The notes under the pieces are model-generated. The model made no database searches. It was not told the origin of the DNA and saw only the letters and a program-made list of their open reading frames with translations. Below are positions 1-13,800 of a stretch of 64,000 bases of DNA, one piece after another (the first letter of the stretch is position 1; every line of letters begins with the position of its first letter). Origin of the DNA: Membranipora membranacea (Eukaryota; Bryozoa; Gymnolaemata; Cheilostomatida; Membraniporidae); contig OU612074.1 in NCBI GenBank assembly GCA_914767715.1, forward strand, positions 10,760,062 through 10,824,061, in the 5' to 3' direction. Both the position numbers and the translations under genes were made by a program.

Positions 1-377
1 TTTATTTATTTCTCTTGCAGCAAGTATCCACCTTGGCAATGGCAGACTCCAAATAACAAAAGTCAATATCAAACTGAAAAATCGAGTTAATGGAGCTAGT
101 ATTGCATGGTTCATGCTACTCAAGAGCCAACCCATTGTAATTCATATAAACTATACAATATCAATGGAAACTCTTAGTCACCTAAAACAATCATCTGCGG
201 TAAAATTCTTTTACTTTTAATTCAGAAAAAAACAATGCTATCATAATATCAAGAGTGCAATGTTGTCAGACATGAGACAGTATTTTTCATAACATTCTGT
301 TATTGTGGACAAGACCCCTATATACAAAGTCAAGAAATAACTGCGTGTTGGAGAAAATAAAACACAACTATACTTAC

Positions 378-450
378 AGTTCTGAGCGCCTCTTCCTGTT
401 GGGAACCTAGTACTCAAATGGTTGTCTCTCTTCATATGCCCTTTTTTATA
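378..450 (-). promoter_or_regulatory. Orphan TATA box plus exon-1-like segment of the gene family
   Basis: On the minus strand TATAAAAAAG (450-441) is followed by TTCCCAACAGGAAGAGG and a donor ACT|GTAAGTA (exon end 378). The exon 1 of genes B-F has the same layout: TATA box, then GTTC(T/C)CAACAGGAAAAAGA or GTTCCCAACGAGAAAAGA, then a GTRAGT donor 72-82 bases after the TATA box. Here the spacing is 72. No recognisable signal-peptide exon (CAG|ATCATGCAGAG) follows in positions 1-377. It is therefore a remnant, or the first exon of a gene whose remainder lies beyond the window start. Confidence 0.45.
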
Positions 451-480
451 TTCAAATCGTTTGCAGTAACAAGGTTTCTT

Positions 481-3400
481 CATAGAGATGGAGATTTTTA
501 TAATGACTTGACCTCAAAGTGAAACTACAGCCGACCAATTGCTAAGTTTCAGAGGCAATCAATTTGACAGACACTAATCTCAGTTTAATATATCATTATC
601 CAACCGGATCATCGGTCAAACAAAAGAGAATTCAATGACATCTCAATATACTGACTACCAAAGGTTTGCGCTCTTAGCAGGTGTCTTACACTTTCAGCAT
701 AAAGGTTCTGTTTTGACACAGTTTGGAGTCCAATACTAATATCCGACGATGAACACATTTTTGTTTTGAAGGCCGATAATCCGTGATATGGAGCTAAACG
801 GTTTCATTTTGGAGGTCAATCATGAATGAATGCAAGTGACTAATAAAATTTGAATAGGGTGAATTAAAACTCAGCGATTTTATTTCTCGTCCTTTTTTTA
901 GTTGCAGCGGGTATACTGAATGTGCCGCATTATTGTAATGGCAATAATGGTTCTGATCCCATTATCAACAAAATCTAACTCCAGCCACAACTCCATCTTG
1001 GGAATGGGACCAGTAGACCACTTGATTGGATGTACATCATTGTTTGCAAGGAATAAGTTTTAAAAAGGGCATCCAGTTAACAATGATGACTTTGACGGCC
1101 ATCACTGTCTCAGGAAAAAAACAGAAAAACTTTGCCTGAATATACGATATGAGTGACATCTGAAGCTATGCTACAATCAAATAAAAAACTTGAAGGCAAA
1201 TCAAAACTTGAATGTTATAAAAAAATGAGTTTGGCTGTATGGTGGATGAAACATCAGTCTCTTACTCAACAAGGCCAGCTGACCCCTTGACAATATAATT
1301 GGTGGGAATGAATGTTGCTGAATTTACAATGGCCCAGATGTGTTATGATGATCCAATAATAAACTGTCAATGCCAATCAAAAGTCAATGAGAATGTCATA
1401 ACAATTTACAACAATAATTTGATGACGTTTGTGCAGCCATTGTGTACAGGATTTGAACATATTTTAATTCGAGCTTGCAAATTCTTGGTAAGGCAGTAAC
1501 TACATTATGACGAGGCATTGGGGCATTTACTCTGTCTAGATATCAATATTTATCCATCCTAAATTACTGTCACACCCAACTATCATCTTTGATGTGACAA
1601 TAATATCTTTCTGGTGTTGTCTATACTGATGAATCGCTGTGGATTGAAAACAAATAATGAATCAAAGTAGGATGAAATCCTCTTCAAACGTCATTTGATG
1701 GAGATAAAGTAATATGGCACTCGTCAGGGCAAAGGATCCACAAACATGGTCACAATTATTGACATGCTTAAGATTATGTTTTCTTATTCTAATGTATATT
1801 TCCAAATCCAACAGCAAACGCACGACTGTTACTATACCTACTGTGTTTAATCAGAGAAAGCTTAATTTGTTAACTGAGCTATTTTCGAAACCATGGAGAT
1901 GCTATTAAATGCTGATAAAGCAATGCCCACTAAATATTTTGCTTGGTAGTCACAAGGTTTCAACAATGACAGTAAGGTTCTAGCTTTGTGAATTCACATA
2001 CATAGATATATATTTTATACACATGTTGATTCGTACACCTTAAAAAGAACATAGACAGGAAACTGTGTGGTACTAAAAATTGAGGAACCCAGGCTCTCAG
2101 TTGTGGAGGAAATTGCAACATAGGAATGGTCTCGTGCAAAATTGATCAAATCGATGTGATGTTATGTCTTGAAAATCACATAGGTTCAATTCAAGATTGC
2201 TTTTCACCTGTTACAATCAATCCACCAGACCAATCACAAGTAGCTATTGCTGGCACTTAAAGGAATAATATTGGATACTTTAGTGAGATTGAGTATGTGT
2301 GAATATTTTGGTTTGATTGCTAATAAAAACCAGACAGTATGGGAGGGCAAACATAATATCTATCTCAAGGCAAGGATATTCTTTCTTCACTTCCTTTAAT
2401 GTACGCCACCAACCGCATTAATCAAGTACCATAAAAAATTCAATTGTCTTCGGCCTTAGCTGACATGGCCAAGCACCGTTTGCTTGTCAGCTCCCTGCCT
2501 ACTCAGCATTGAATATCATTGTGATACAGACCAAGTTAGGTCAATCTTTATTGCGATGTTCGAGACTTATTATTTGATGTGTAGAACTAGGTGAAACTAA
2601 GGGAAACTTTAAGTTCATGATTAGTGCTGTGTCCTGCTAGGAGACTTTGCTAGTTTAGGAAATGAAAGATGCAGTATAAACTCATAAAAATATGTGTCTC
2701 AACGCGTAAGGAACTAATGTATAAAACGTTTATCTATTTTAGTTACCACAACAATGGAACAATGGTCATTTTATTCTGATACGAGGTTGTTGACTATTTG
2801 AATCGTGACGTGGCAATAATTTTTGCTCGATTCAACCTCTTAACCATCCTAGGTTTAGATAATATCAGTAAAACAAACCCCTTCTGGGCTACGATGGCTT
2901 CCCTCTGATACAGAACGATAATTTTGAGATGAGAGTTTTATGAATTTTTGAAAGGTATATTTTTGGTCTGACAAAAACTTTCAGATCACATGATTTCTTG
3001 TATTGAAAGAATTTGCAATGTCATATCACGATGAGCTCACATAATTATTTTGATACTCTTGTTGATGGTGTACAGTGAGTCATGATACAAACTATAAATG
3101 TGATTATGGTATGATTTTGAGACAAAACCATAGCCTTGTTTTTTTATCAGGTGTTGCTTTCGTTGAGAGCAGGAACAAAACTGAGAAATTTTTTTGTGTA
3201 GATTAGCAAGCCCAGGCTATGTTGAAACTGTGATCTATGAAACAGCTACGTATGCAGTTGAAGTCATTACAGTCAATATCTTTCTTGGGGTCATCTTAGT
3301 TTTTTGGCGCTTGAAATTAGTGTTTGAATTCATCTCACCGATCGCTACAATTGAGTATAGCCAAAGATAAATACAATCGGTTGCTTAAAATTGGGATATA

Positions 3401-6400
3401 ATGTCGAACAGAACGTCATAAGACTGTCATATGACTTCAAAGTTAATCTTTATTGGCACATGTCAATGTTTTTGATTTCAGTGCTGGTAAGGTTCCCGAA
3501 AGAATCTAGGTTCGACCTGACTGCAGTTTTAGCCTCACTGGAACATGAATTGATTCTACACTAAATGACAGTGTTTTCCAGCCTTTCCTAGCAACACAGA
3601 CACCAAATCTAATAATACAACAAAAAAGTTGTACCTTTCATCCTGATATTTTTGAATTGATTTTAAAGCTCAAGGCTAGTGGAAGAAATACAATGCTTGG
3701 GGCTTGGGGGCATTGTAAGCTTCCCCTAGAATGAAGTGATGAAAGCCAATGTGACAGGCTGGTAGACCCATAAAAAATGAGGTCTCCTTGGACGGGCACA
3801 CAACCCGGAGTATCACTCTGCGTCGTATTCAGCTCTTGTTGTCATGTATTTCTAAACCAAATCTCGATCATTCATATTATGAAATGTGTAATTCTACCTG
3901 AGTTTACATAAAACATATTACATTATAGATATACTATAGGGGTATGAAAACATAGCTTTCCTTGCAAAGAGAAGGTTGAACAGATTTCTGGGTAGAAGGA
4001 AGCTGAAAAAAGGGAGGAAATAGGGAGATAAGGAGGGGATGGGAAAAAACTTCTAAAAACTGGGAGCCTCACTACCAGATAGGGGGACAGGTATGGATGA
4101 AAGCAAAACATTACGAGTGGATTTTGAAGTCTGTAAATATTATTTGGAACCCAAACCTAGCCATTTCTGATTCAGAAACAGTTTTTTGACCTATATATGA
4201 GAGATAGCTCCAACCTGCCTCAAGCTACAGGCTTACTTTAGAGTGCAACTTGCCAGGGCTTTTCCTCTGCCGATTTGCTGTGTTAGGGTTATTATTCACT
4301 TTCAGAGAGCAAGAGCAAACAACTCAAAGATATATTTTCGACCATATGAAAAGCACCATAACAGCATTTACAAAATCAATGTTTTACACATAGATGGGTA
4401 GATCTCATCACCAGAGTGGCAATTCTTAAATTTTGTCGATATCATGTAAACGGTATTGATGTAAGGGCTTGGAACCTGGACTCGAAATATTGTTTGACAT
4501 TTGTTTAAACATTTGACCTATCGGTGATAGAACCTTATCCATATTAGGTTGATACAGATCAAATCTGACTACAAATACGTCTAGCTATATTATTATGTAT
4601 TGATCTTGCAGCACCGGAAAATGAAAAATAGCAATGCCACAATTTTGAATACCATGAATTTGAGTACTTCTATGCAAAGTCTGTCAAACCACTTGCTCAG
4701 ATAATGTACCTGATTATTCTGTTGGGAGACAAACGCCTAATAACTCATTAGAGGGAGAATACGTTGAAAGCTTCAGGTATTATTCCATTTAGGGCAGCAG
4801 TCAAAATTTCTTCTTGTGATAGGGGATCTTCTGATAATACAGTTGTCAGCCAAGCACATTATGGAGGAACTGATAATTTCTCAAGTTTTTTTGGTGTGAA
4901 ATCTGCAATTTTTGGATGATGTCCATAGAGCCGGACATCATGAGTGGAATAATAATGTGGTAATATTCCATATGTCATGGCCTCATTAAAAATTTATTTC
5001 TGGGATACTGACACTGAGGGATGCCTGATAGTGTATTGAATGATTACTTGAATCTATTTTTAATTGGTCGAGCAAAGCTCTTATGCCCCAAGTCATGAGG
5101 CTATCGAAGTTGCTGCATCAGATGTGGTTTACCATTAACCAATCAAAACCAACCTACATGCTATGCTAAGACTTCTACGTCATTGCAACAAAATTTTGTT
5201 TACCAGCTCTTCTTTCCAGGGTCAAATGATAGAATAATGCCAATGTCCTCAATTGAGTTTACTCTTCATGTTTTTGTTCCATAGAGAGAAAGAAAGGAGC
5301 AGAGGCCAGCTTAGATTTGCAGCTGTTTCTTGCATTACTATTATTATCAACACAAGATCCTTGACAGCCAGCAAATGCATTTGAATTCAGTTGTCATCAT
5401 GGCCAGCTCTGACATGATGATTGCTACTCAACAACACAATTAAACTGCAAATTGATAATTGACAAAATGTATATTTTCTTACATTTATCATAACGTGAAT
5501 CAACTTTAGTGTCCTCTGAAACATTTTGTAATTGGATCATGAACATAGTTCAATATTCTAGTACTCCCAGATGGATCCTTGAATTTTTTAGACTTTGTCA
5601 ACAGTTTGATCAACTCAATAGTATGTGTATACTACATTATAAAACCTTTTCACATGTTGTCAGCATTGGAATTCCTTACTGAGTGCTAAACAGAGAATTC
5701 AAATTCTGCAAACACATTTTCAATTTGTAGCCTGATTATTTCTTATTTCAGGTTGAAAACAACCTGGAATTCAAACACCATCTGGAAACTGTAAGGAGCC
5801 AACTTCAAAATACCATGAGTTTTTGAATTTATTTTGTTGTTGTGAAAAACACAACCATTTTGATAATCCTTGACATGCGTAAGGTATCACCATAGACTCT
5901 GTGAGGTTGACTTGCAGTGCTGGTTGCATCTTTGAGAAATTGGTAGGAAGGGGGAGGTCATGCTTGCGGTGCTTGCTGGCTGCTATGCAGCCTATTGTAT
6001 AAGTTATATTCATCTGCCCCAAAAACTGTGTACATTGGTGCATAACCATACATAGATTTGTTGATCACACATAATGTGTCTCACAGATCTAGGTTTTCTA
6101 TTATTTTTGATTTATATATATATTTCACTGTATCCCTACCCTGATAGCTCTTGAAATATCACACTGTTATAAAAGGATATATATGCATAATTTTTGCAAA
6201 TTTTATCTTTTCTGCACTGCTTTGGTGCACTGACAAAAAGTATTTATCCAATTTTTTTCTGAAATGTAAAGATAAATGGTGTAAACTGTTTTATCTTCTG
6301 CAATATGTAAGTTGCATAGCATGTAAATGATCCAGTGGTCCAACTCTAAATGACTATGACTTGTTGCAAAGGAGTAGGAAACTTGAAAATATTTGTTGTA

Positions 6401-7400
6401 TAGCAAATATTTGGCTTTAGAATTAACTTAATCTGCGTAGGCAACCAAATATAATAGTTTTTTGAGTAGACATGATGAGGATCGTATATGATATATGATG
6501 AGACAGTTGTTAATAAATTGGTAATACATTCATCATCTGCACGCTTGCCTTGCCTACTTTTGTTTGGGAATGCAATATATTAAGATCTAAATGATTTGTC
6601 TCGAAGTTTGTATGGCAAATCTCATAAAAATTCTGAAATATTTAAGTACTTTAGTATTCAGGTACATATTTTATGTAAGCTAAAGTGGCATGAAAATACT
6701 AGTTTTACCTATAAAAAGCTCAGGACAAGGTTGTATTTTTGTTCTAAATTTAAACAGTCTTATCCCTCTAAGTCACAAAAAACGATTTTATAGAAACTTT
6801 ACCGATATTTTTGTATAATATTTAGAAATAGTTTATTTCAGCCAGGTAATAGAGAAAAACTGCTCCGTCCTTTATTTAAGAATTTTCACTTTTTGATGCC
6901 GAGTCTTTAGTGCGTAGTTGGGTTGAAAATACTGCTAACAATTTATCAAATTTGATACAAATATTCTGAATCAGTGCTACTCTTTTTGCAGAAAATCATA
7001 CATGATGCCAAAGATTAAGACAGAAAGATTTTAATGTAGTTTTATACCAGTATCAAAGTTTTAAATGGTATGCCATCACAATCACAGAGCCAGAAGATTT
7101 AAAAGTTGCAGTTACAGTTTGATCCTGAGCTTGTGGATCAAAGATCAAAGAAATCGGAAATGCCTTACAGGAACCAACTTTTACTAAACTTTACAGATAA
7201 TGTGCTCCCCAATCCATGTAACATCTTACAGGTTTGGCAATAATTGATCATTATATAGGCTGCACGTCATTGGGCATATTCCTTGGCTCAGTTCCAAAGC
7301 TGCTACAGCCAATATCAGATTACATAAACTCCATGCAAAAGACATTGTCTTTATATAACGTTCGTGCGTAGATGTTGAACCCATAAATTAGGATAAGAAC

Positions 7401-7435
<35 letters not shown>

Positions 7436-8261
7436 TCAAGTCAGAAGTCATATGACAATTATATTGCCACAACATTTCGCAAGTGCTGGAGTTTAATTTA
7501 AACACACCCTGGCTCAGCACTGGATGTTTCGCCAGAATTAACTAGAATTGTCAAAGTATATAAAAAGCCAGAGACAGCATCTACATAATATAACATTGTC
7601 AGAGTTATTTTCTCAAGGACAAAATATACTGTGAATCAACAAAGCAACAAATAATAATTATTTTTGGCAACCATTGATGATAATGATGATGATGATAAAT
7701 CTGTTATTAAAATAAGTTATAATATATCATATATTATATCGTTATTGGCTTGCTTGCCTCCTCTGCCTTAACTATGGAACACAAAACAAAGAGGTCATAG
7801 AGATCTGTTTGGGAGTATGCGATCCCCATTTGTAATGATTTGATTACACCGAAAAACTTTGCCAATGTTATGATCGCTAATTTAAGTGGTAACTTCTCAA
7901 CAATGCTCTTGCTGAATAACCTTAAATTGTCTTAAACCATTGTACTCATTTGAACAGTACTACCTGTTTCTAAAATAATCTATAATTGTCATCATTATTG
8001 TGTATTGAGGTGTATCTAGGAACAAGTTATAATCTAAAGATGACCATAAGTTGCTAGCAGAAAATTGTAACGTGAATAATTTTCGCTGGTTGGATGGAGT
8101 TTTACTCGGCAGATCAAGCCAAGTACGTACGAATGTTCTTGATTGCACCGTAACTGGATTATAATAGTGGCAGGTGTTACAAATGTCAAAGAAAATATAT
8201 GCGTTTTTGATTACATGATTTGACGATTGCTTTCAACAACTTGTCTTTCTCTTGTCACATA
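481..8261. other. Gene-poor stretch, nothing recognised
   Basis: Only short open frames (under 95 codons) without recognisable motifs, family resemblance or convincing splice structure. It contains an (AT)n microsatellite and a short GAT-rich run near 7675-7695. Confidence 0.5.
7399..7432. repeat. (AT)n microsatellite
   Basis: About 17 uninterrupted AT dinucleotides. Confidence 0.9.
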
Positions 8262-8267
8262 TTTATT
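8262..8267 (-). terminator. Candidate poly(A) signal of gene A
   Basis: AATAAA on the minus strand about 306 bases past the gene A stop. No other close AATAAA was seen. Position inferred only. Confidence 0.4.
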
Positions 8268-8572
8268 AAACCATCCAAATTCATCGAAAAATATATTTGG
8301 TAAACTGAAAAACAACAACGATAAAAACTAATAAAATCAAAGCAGACAGCGGAAAAGAAAAGCATCTCGCAATTAAGAGTAGGACAACATGAACATCTTT
8401 AATTATATGGATGTGAAAATTTAAATATGAAGATACAAATACTGAATACTGATTTGATGACTTTCATTAACCTCAAATTATTAATTATCATGTCTTACTC
8501 ACTTAAAAACACTCAAAATTAAATAGAGAATTTAAATTTACTCTGAATTTGAATGGACTTGACAGCCTTGGG

Positions 8573-10857
8573 TTAAAAATCATCATAGTCTTCCCATGTT
8601 GAACCTGTGTCCTTGTGCTGGTTGTAACCTGAATCACCCTGTTGGTTTTTCCATAAACTCTGTCTATGGTTGGAGTCATATCCATAAGATTCCAAACTTT
8701 CTCCCTGTCTATCATATTCTGAATGTCCATTCTCTTCCGCTGCTAAATCTTTGCTTGCACCATATCCCCATAGATTTATCCCTTCTCCGCCTTGACTCAT
8801 TTCTTGGCTCCGACCATTTTTCTGAGGTCTCATAACTTCTCCTGTTGGAATCACAATCACATTCACTGGATTCCTCATTCCTCGTCTTCTAGGGGTGTAT
8901 TCCGATTGTCTCACCCCTTCTCCTCTTTGACTTAATCCCCTACTGTGTCCATATCCCCATTCTCTATCTTGTTCCCTGCTTGCACCATATACCCGCTGTC
9001 TCATTTCTCTCCCCTTGCCATGTGTCAAAGGTCTCATAAGCTCTCCTGTTGGCCACAATCTTCTGTTATAGTGATATCCCCTAATTTCTCTACTGTTGTA
9101 ATATCCCCTGCTTCTGATTTCACTCCTCTGGCCATTTTCCCATGGTCTCTTCTCCTCTTCTCTTTGACCAAATCCTCTGCTGTGGCCATATCCATATCCA
9201 TATCCATATTGATCTGCCTCTCTGCTCTCACCAAATCCCCATTGTCTCATTTCTCCCTTCTGACCATACGCCCAGGGTCTCATCTCTTCTCCTCTTTGAT
9301 TTAATCCTCTGCTGTGACCATATCCCCATCTTCTCTTTCCTCCTCTGCTCTCACCATATCCCCATGGTCTAGTTTCTCTCCTGTGGTAATATCCCATGCG
9401 TCTCATCCTCTGGCCATATTCCGATGTTCTCATCCTTTGTCGTCTTTCACTTAAATCTCTCTTGCGGCCATAGCCATATTGCCTTTCTCCCTCTCTGCTC
9501 CCACCATATCCCCATTGTCTCACATCTTCCCTCTGGCCATAACCCCATTGTCTCATATCTTCCCTCTGGCCATATCCCCATCGCCTATCCCATTCTCTGC
9601 TTGCACCATATCGCCGTTGTCTTATTGCTCTCCTCTGGTCATATCCACTCACTTCATCTTCAGTGTCTGAACCATATTCCAATTGACTTTCTCCTTCTCC
9701 TTCCGGACTCAGTTGTAGTGAACTGTCAATTTCCTCTCCTCTGATATCCACTGGATCGATCTCTGAAACAAATTCTCCTCCATTCTCAATTTGAATGATG
9801 TCATCCATCGGATCAGATTGACGTGGAATAAATTCACTCTCATTTTGACCTTCACCTCTTCCGGTTTGGCTTATTTCTTCCCTCTTGTTACCTTTCTCTT
9901 CAAGCTCTTGTTGGTTGAACCCTATCGGGTTCTCTTCTACCTCTGGTGGATTTGAATGGCTACTTGTGGTCCCTTTTATGTCAACACTTTGTGTTATCTG
10001 CTCAATTGGAGCACTTCCTGCATCTGGGGGGCTTATTACTTCACTGGTTGTTTGCTTAATTTCATTTAGTCTTGGCTTCTCAGTCTCTGGATTTCCTTCT
10101 GCTTCTGGTGCACTACGAACGGTACTGGTGATTTCTTTTTGGTCATCCTTTGTTAGTTGAGGCGCTGTTGGCTTATCTTCTTCTTCACCTTCTTGGTCAA
10201 CTGTAATTTCCTCACTGACTTTCACCAGCCCATCATCTTTTGAATTGTTAGCTTCTTGATTTATTTTACCTCCTAGTATAATTAATACTTCATCATTTGT
10301 CACATTTCTGTTATCCACTTTTGGTTTGCCCTCAAGTGTTGCATTCTGTCCTTCTTGTTCTGCTTCTTGCTCTAATCCAGCAATAACATTAGCATTGTTT
10401 ACTGTCTTCACAGTTACCACCGCCAAAACTATACCTAAAGACAAAAATGCATTGTTAGGCTTAGTTAATTTGTTAATGCTCAGACACCAGTAATTGCCTT
10501 CCATGACCAACCTCATCAAATTATGATCATTATAATGGCCAAAGGGATCCCACTTAGTACACACTTTATTTGGTATAAATACAAAACAATGAAAACACAC
10601 TTACCTATTGCGATAGCAAGGAGAAGTATCAATATCAAAAACTTCTTTTCCTTCTGCAATAGGAGACAAGAACTTGTTATGCAACCAAAATTTAGTTATA
10701 TGAATGACGGTTAGCCATGCATATTGCTTGGAGGCAAGAAATGATTAGGTTTTTAACACAGACAAACTCGAAATATGTGCTGCTCTGTTGAAATGGAAAG
10801 GTTAATGAGTGTTGTACTTACTATGCATGGGGTCTTTTCTGTAAGCGAAATGCTCAT
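8573..10857 (-). CDS. Gene A: divergent secreted or signal-anchored acidic/GYR-repeat protein, three coding exons
   Basis: Not a known family to me. Exons inferred from splice sites: 10857-10822 (ATG start, donor GTAAGT), 10653-10605 (acceptor TTGCAG, donor GTAAGT) and 10434-8573 (acceptor CTTTAG, stop TAA). The three pieces join in one frame to 648 residues. Residues 17-37 (FLILILLLAIAIGIVLAVVTV) are a strong hydrophobic segment after a KEKK stretch, so a signal peptide or type II anchor. The next roughly 290 residues are Glu/Gln/Asp-rich with NAT and NVT glycosylation sequons. The C-terminal half is Arg/Gly/Tyr/Trp-rich repeats such as RQWGYGQRED and YGHSRG. It shares exon structure, exon-2 phase 1 and the GYG..RG repeat style with genes B-F but lacks the VDVILRSLKF cassette and RGD. 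Unlike B-F, exon 2 has no ATG, so translation must begin in exon 1. Exon 3 is solid; the first two exons are inferred. Confidence 0.75.
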
Positions 10858-10899
10858 TTCGGCAGCCGGATGTGTGCAAGCATATTTCTACTAGAGCAA

Positions 10900-13800
10900 A
10901 ATAGTTTTTTTACGCGAATGTCTATCAGCTTCAAATACTTGTTTATTGATTATGCCATATTATCCCCAAGATGGAGAGTGACACTAAAGCTTGTGAAACG
11001 ATCGACACATAATAATTATGCAAGATCCATCCAGATGTTTGGCAAACATCTGAACACATATTTCAACCCTGGGGTGTTTAAATGAAAAGTTGTGGCAAGT
11101 TGTACATTGAATGCCTGACCATGCCCAAATTCATGACGCCAGTATCCTAATATTATTGTTACCGATCAGAGTGCCTGGAAACCCCATATCATTTATAAAT
11201 AAACATTAGTTTTTTTGTGTCCTAGGATTGGTTGTTATTAAATTTGACATTTAATGCAAATTGGAGCACAATAGTGAGAGTTGTGATGTCTTCTATGTAA
11301 TGACGGCCAGACGGATAGTGTGTTTGTATAAATTACTATGTTTTAATATAGATATGAGACTTGCAGAAAATGGTGTTACTTATTCGGGCAACAACAGATA
11401 TGCTTTTTTGTTTTACCTAAAGCTAAAAAGCCAAACTTTCTAGCCTTAATTGTGATGCCGAGGCATTTCTTTACCATCTGTTATTTGTATAGTTTCAAGC
11501 CAACCTCTATAAATAAATAAATAAATGAAAACAAAACAAAAGGGTATAATTTGCCAACAGCTGTTTTTACTGATTCATTAATTTACTTGACTTATATGTC
11601 TCCCTACTTTCCCTGTTAGCTCAAATTTAATTTCTGTTCACTATATTTTGATACAGCGGCATCATGATAAAAGCTGTTAGCGGAGTCTTAACACGTATTT
11701 TCTGCCAATGTGTGTATGTTGCTGTCAGGGGATGCCTTTCATGAAATCAGAAATCATCTAGCTTATTACATCCCATCCATTAGATTACTCGATTATTTCC
11801 AGTGGTATTGACATGCTGCACACTCCTGATGTATCTTGGTACTGCGAGGATTAATAGAATGTGAAATAATCTGAGCTTCACAATGGAGTGTCCTTCTTGG
11901 TGTTGGGAGTTATTTAATAGTACAAGTTAAACTCCTGCACTGCGTGGAAAATACCGTAGTAATGTAGCTACACATCTCATCATTATTTTCAGCATTGTTG
12001 TGGATATAATGGATACATTTCCATGATAGTAGAATCACCCTGCAGTGAAATTGATCTATTTACTTTCCTCCTAGTTAGAATATCCATTACATGGTACATA
12101 TGATGTGCAATTGAAGTTTTAGCCTGATTGGGTCAATGAAAACTATAGAAATATTTCTCCAGTTGGTTTATGATTGTAAAGAGACAACAATTGGACCCAA
12201 CTATGAAAGAGAGTCTAAGGTCAGAACAGTATGCAAATTTTGTTAATAGGTCTTTTTTGTGTTTGTTATGACCTGTCAGTGAAACTTGTCTGTTCTGGTT
12301 ATGATTTATCTGCTATGTTGTTTTAGTTTTGGTCATGGTAGATTTTTTTTACTTCCCTAATGCAAATTTTAACTTCCAATAAACAGTGACATGGTATTGG
12401 TTCACTGAACAATAGTTTTCTCTTTAGAGTTTGAAAGATATTTTATCAAATGCCACACAATTTATATCTCGGATATGGCATTTACACCAAGCATCCATAG
12501 ATTTCAGAGCGATTACATGAGCCTGGCAAAATTGAGTGTCAAGTGTAAGCTTTGGTAGCAGATGTCGGCCAGTTGTTATTGAGTTACGATTTATTTATCA
12601 CTTTATGCCACATTGTCTCATTCCATCCATTTTTATGTCAGATAATCACTATGCTGGGGGTACTGGTCAGCTTCAGGGATTGCATTTGTTAGCGATAGCT
12701 GTGCAGCAAGCAGAATTATTAAAATCCACCTATTTGCAAGTAAAAATTTCACCTAACATAAGACACCAAGGTTGTGAAAAAATGACTGTATATAATGGTA
12801 ATTTTTTCAACTAGAATGTAATCATTTGACATCTATTGGTGCCATGATAATAAAACAGACAGATGTCAAGCTGTGTTAAAATCCCATCAAGTTACCAAGC
12901 ATGTTTCAGAACAAAAAGCAAAAAGGGTATGTGAAGAATAGAGGGGCGAACGATATTGACCAGGTAGTAAACTACCATTTATCCATAATGGGTTCACCCT
13001 TCAATGTAACTACTAGTTATATAGATATTCAGGCAGAGAGTCATGATGCTAGCTTTTTCTTTACTTTTTTCTTTGCCTAACCCTGAAAATATGTTAAGAA
13101 TAAACTTACATCTAATACATATTATCTGCAAAACGATCCCTCAATTAACGAAAGCTTTGGACCTTCATAGCAGATGGGTATACAGAACAGTTCTAAATAG
13201 CACCTGCCCATCATTGGTGTTACTGTCCTAAGATGAAATTCAACTCAAACAACTTATGATTTTGCATATTAATGTGTTTTACATAACTACAATTACATCA
13301 TCACAATATTGAGAATTCATTTAGAATTATTGTGAAAGCTCCGTTATGCAATAGTAAAAAAGTGTAAATAATATCTTTGTTCCTCCCGACCTTAGTTTAC
13401 TGAAGATGCACTCTCTAGGCATAATAAATAAACATTTGGCATTGCTCATGGAAAAAGAGGTATTCCCAATTGGTTGATGCTAATTTCATGTCGTCAAGTT
13501 TAATTATATTATACTTTTAATATCATACATAGTGTGAAAACATTCAACATACACATTTAACCAACTTTGGGCAGACAGCATATACTAACTGCCACCTCTG
13601 ATTTTTTTCTTTGTATATACGATGCTATAATAAATGTACATGCATCGGCATCAATGTGTATGCTGTAGGTTATCTAATCATGTTTAGAACAGCAGGGAAA
13701 AAACAATTTGAATCTATATCAAGCCTACTGCACTAGAAACCTCGATAAACCAAGATGAGCTAACTCCAAAATATACAGCATATACAAAAGTATGTCATTA

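Noticed and set aside
13043-13231. 62-codon ORF present in two copies (also 30976-31164)
   Set aside because: Nine amino-acid replacements between near-identical DNA copies show no coding constraint.
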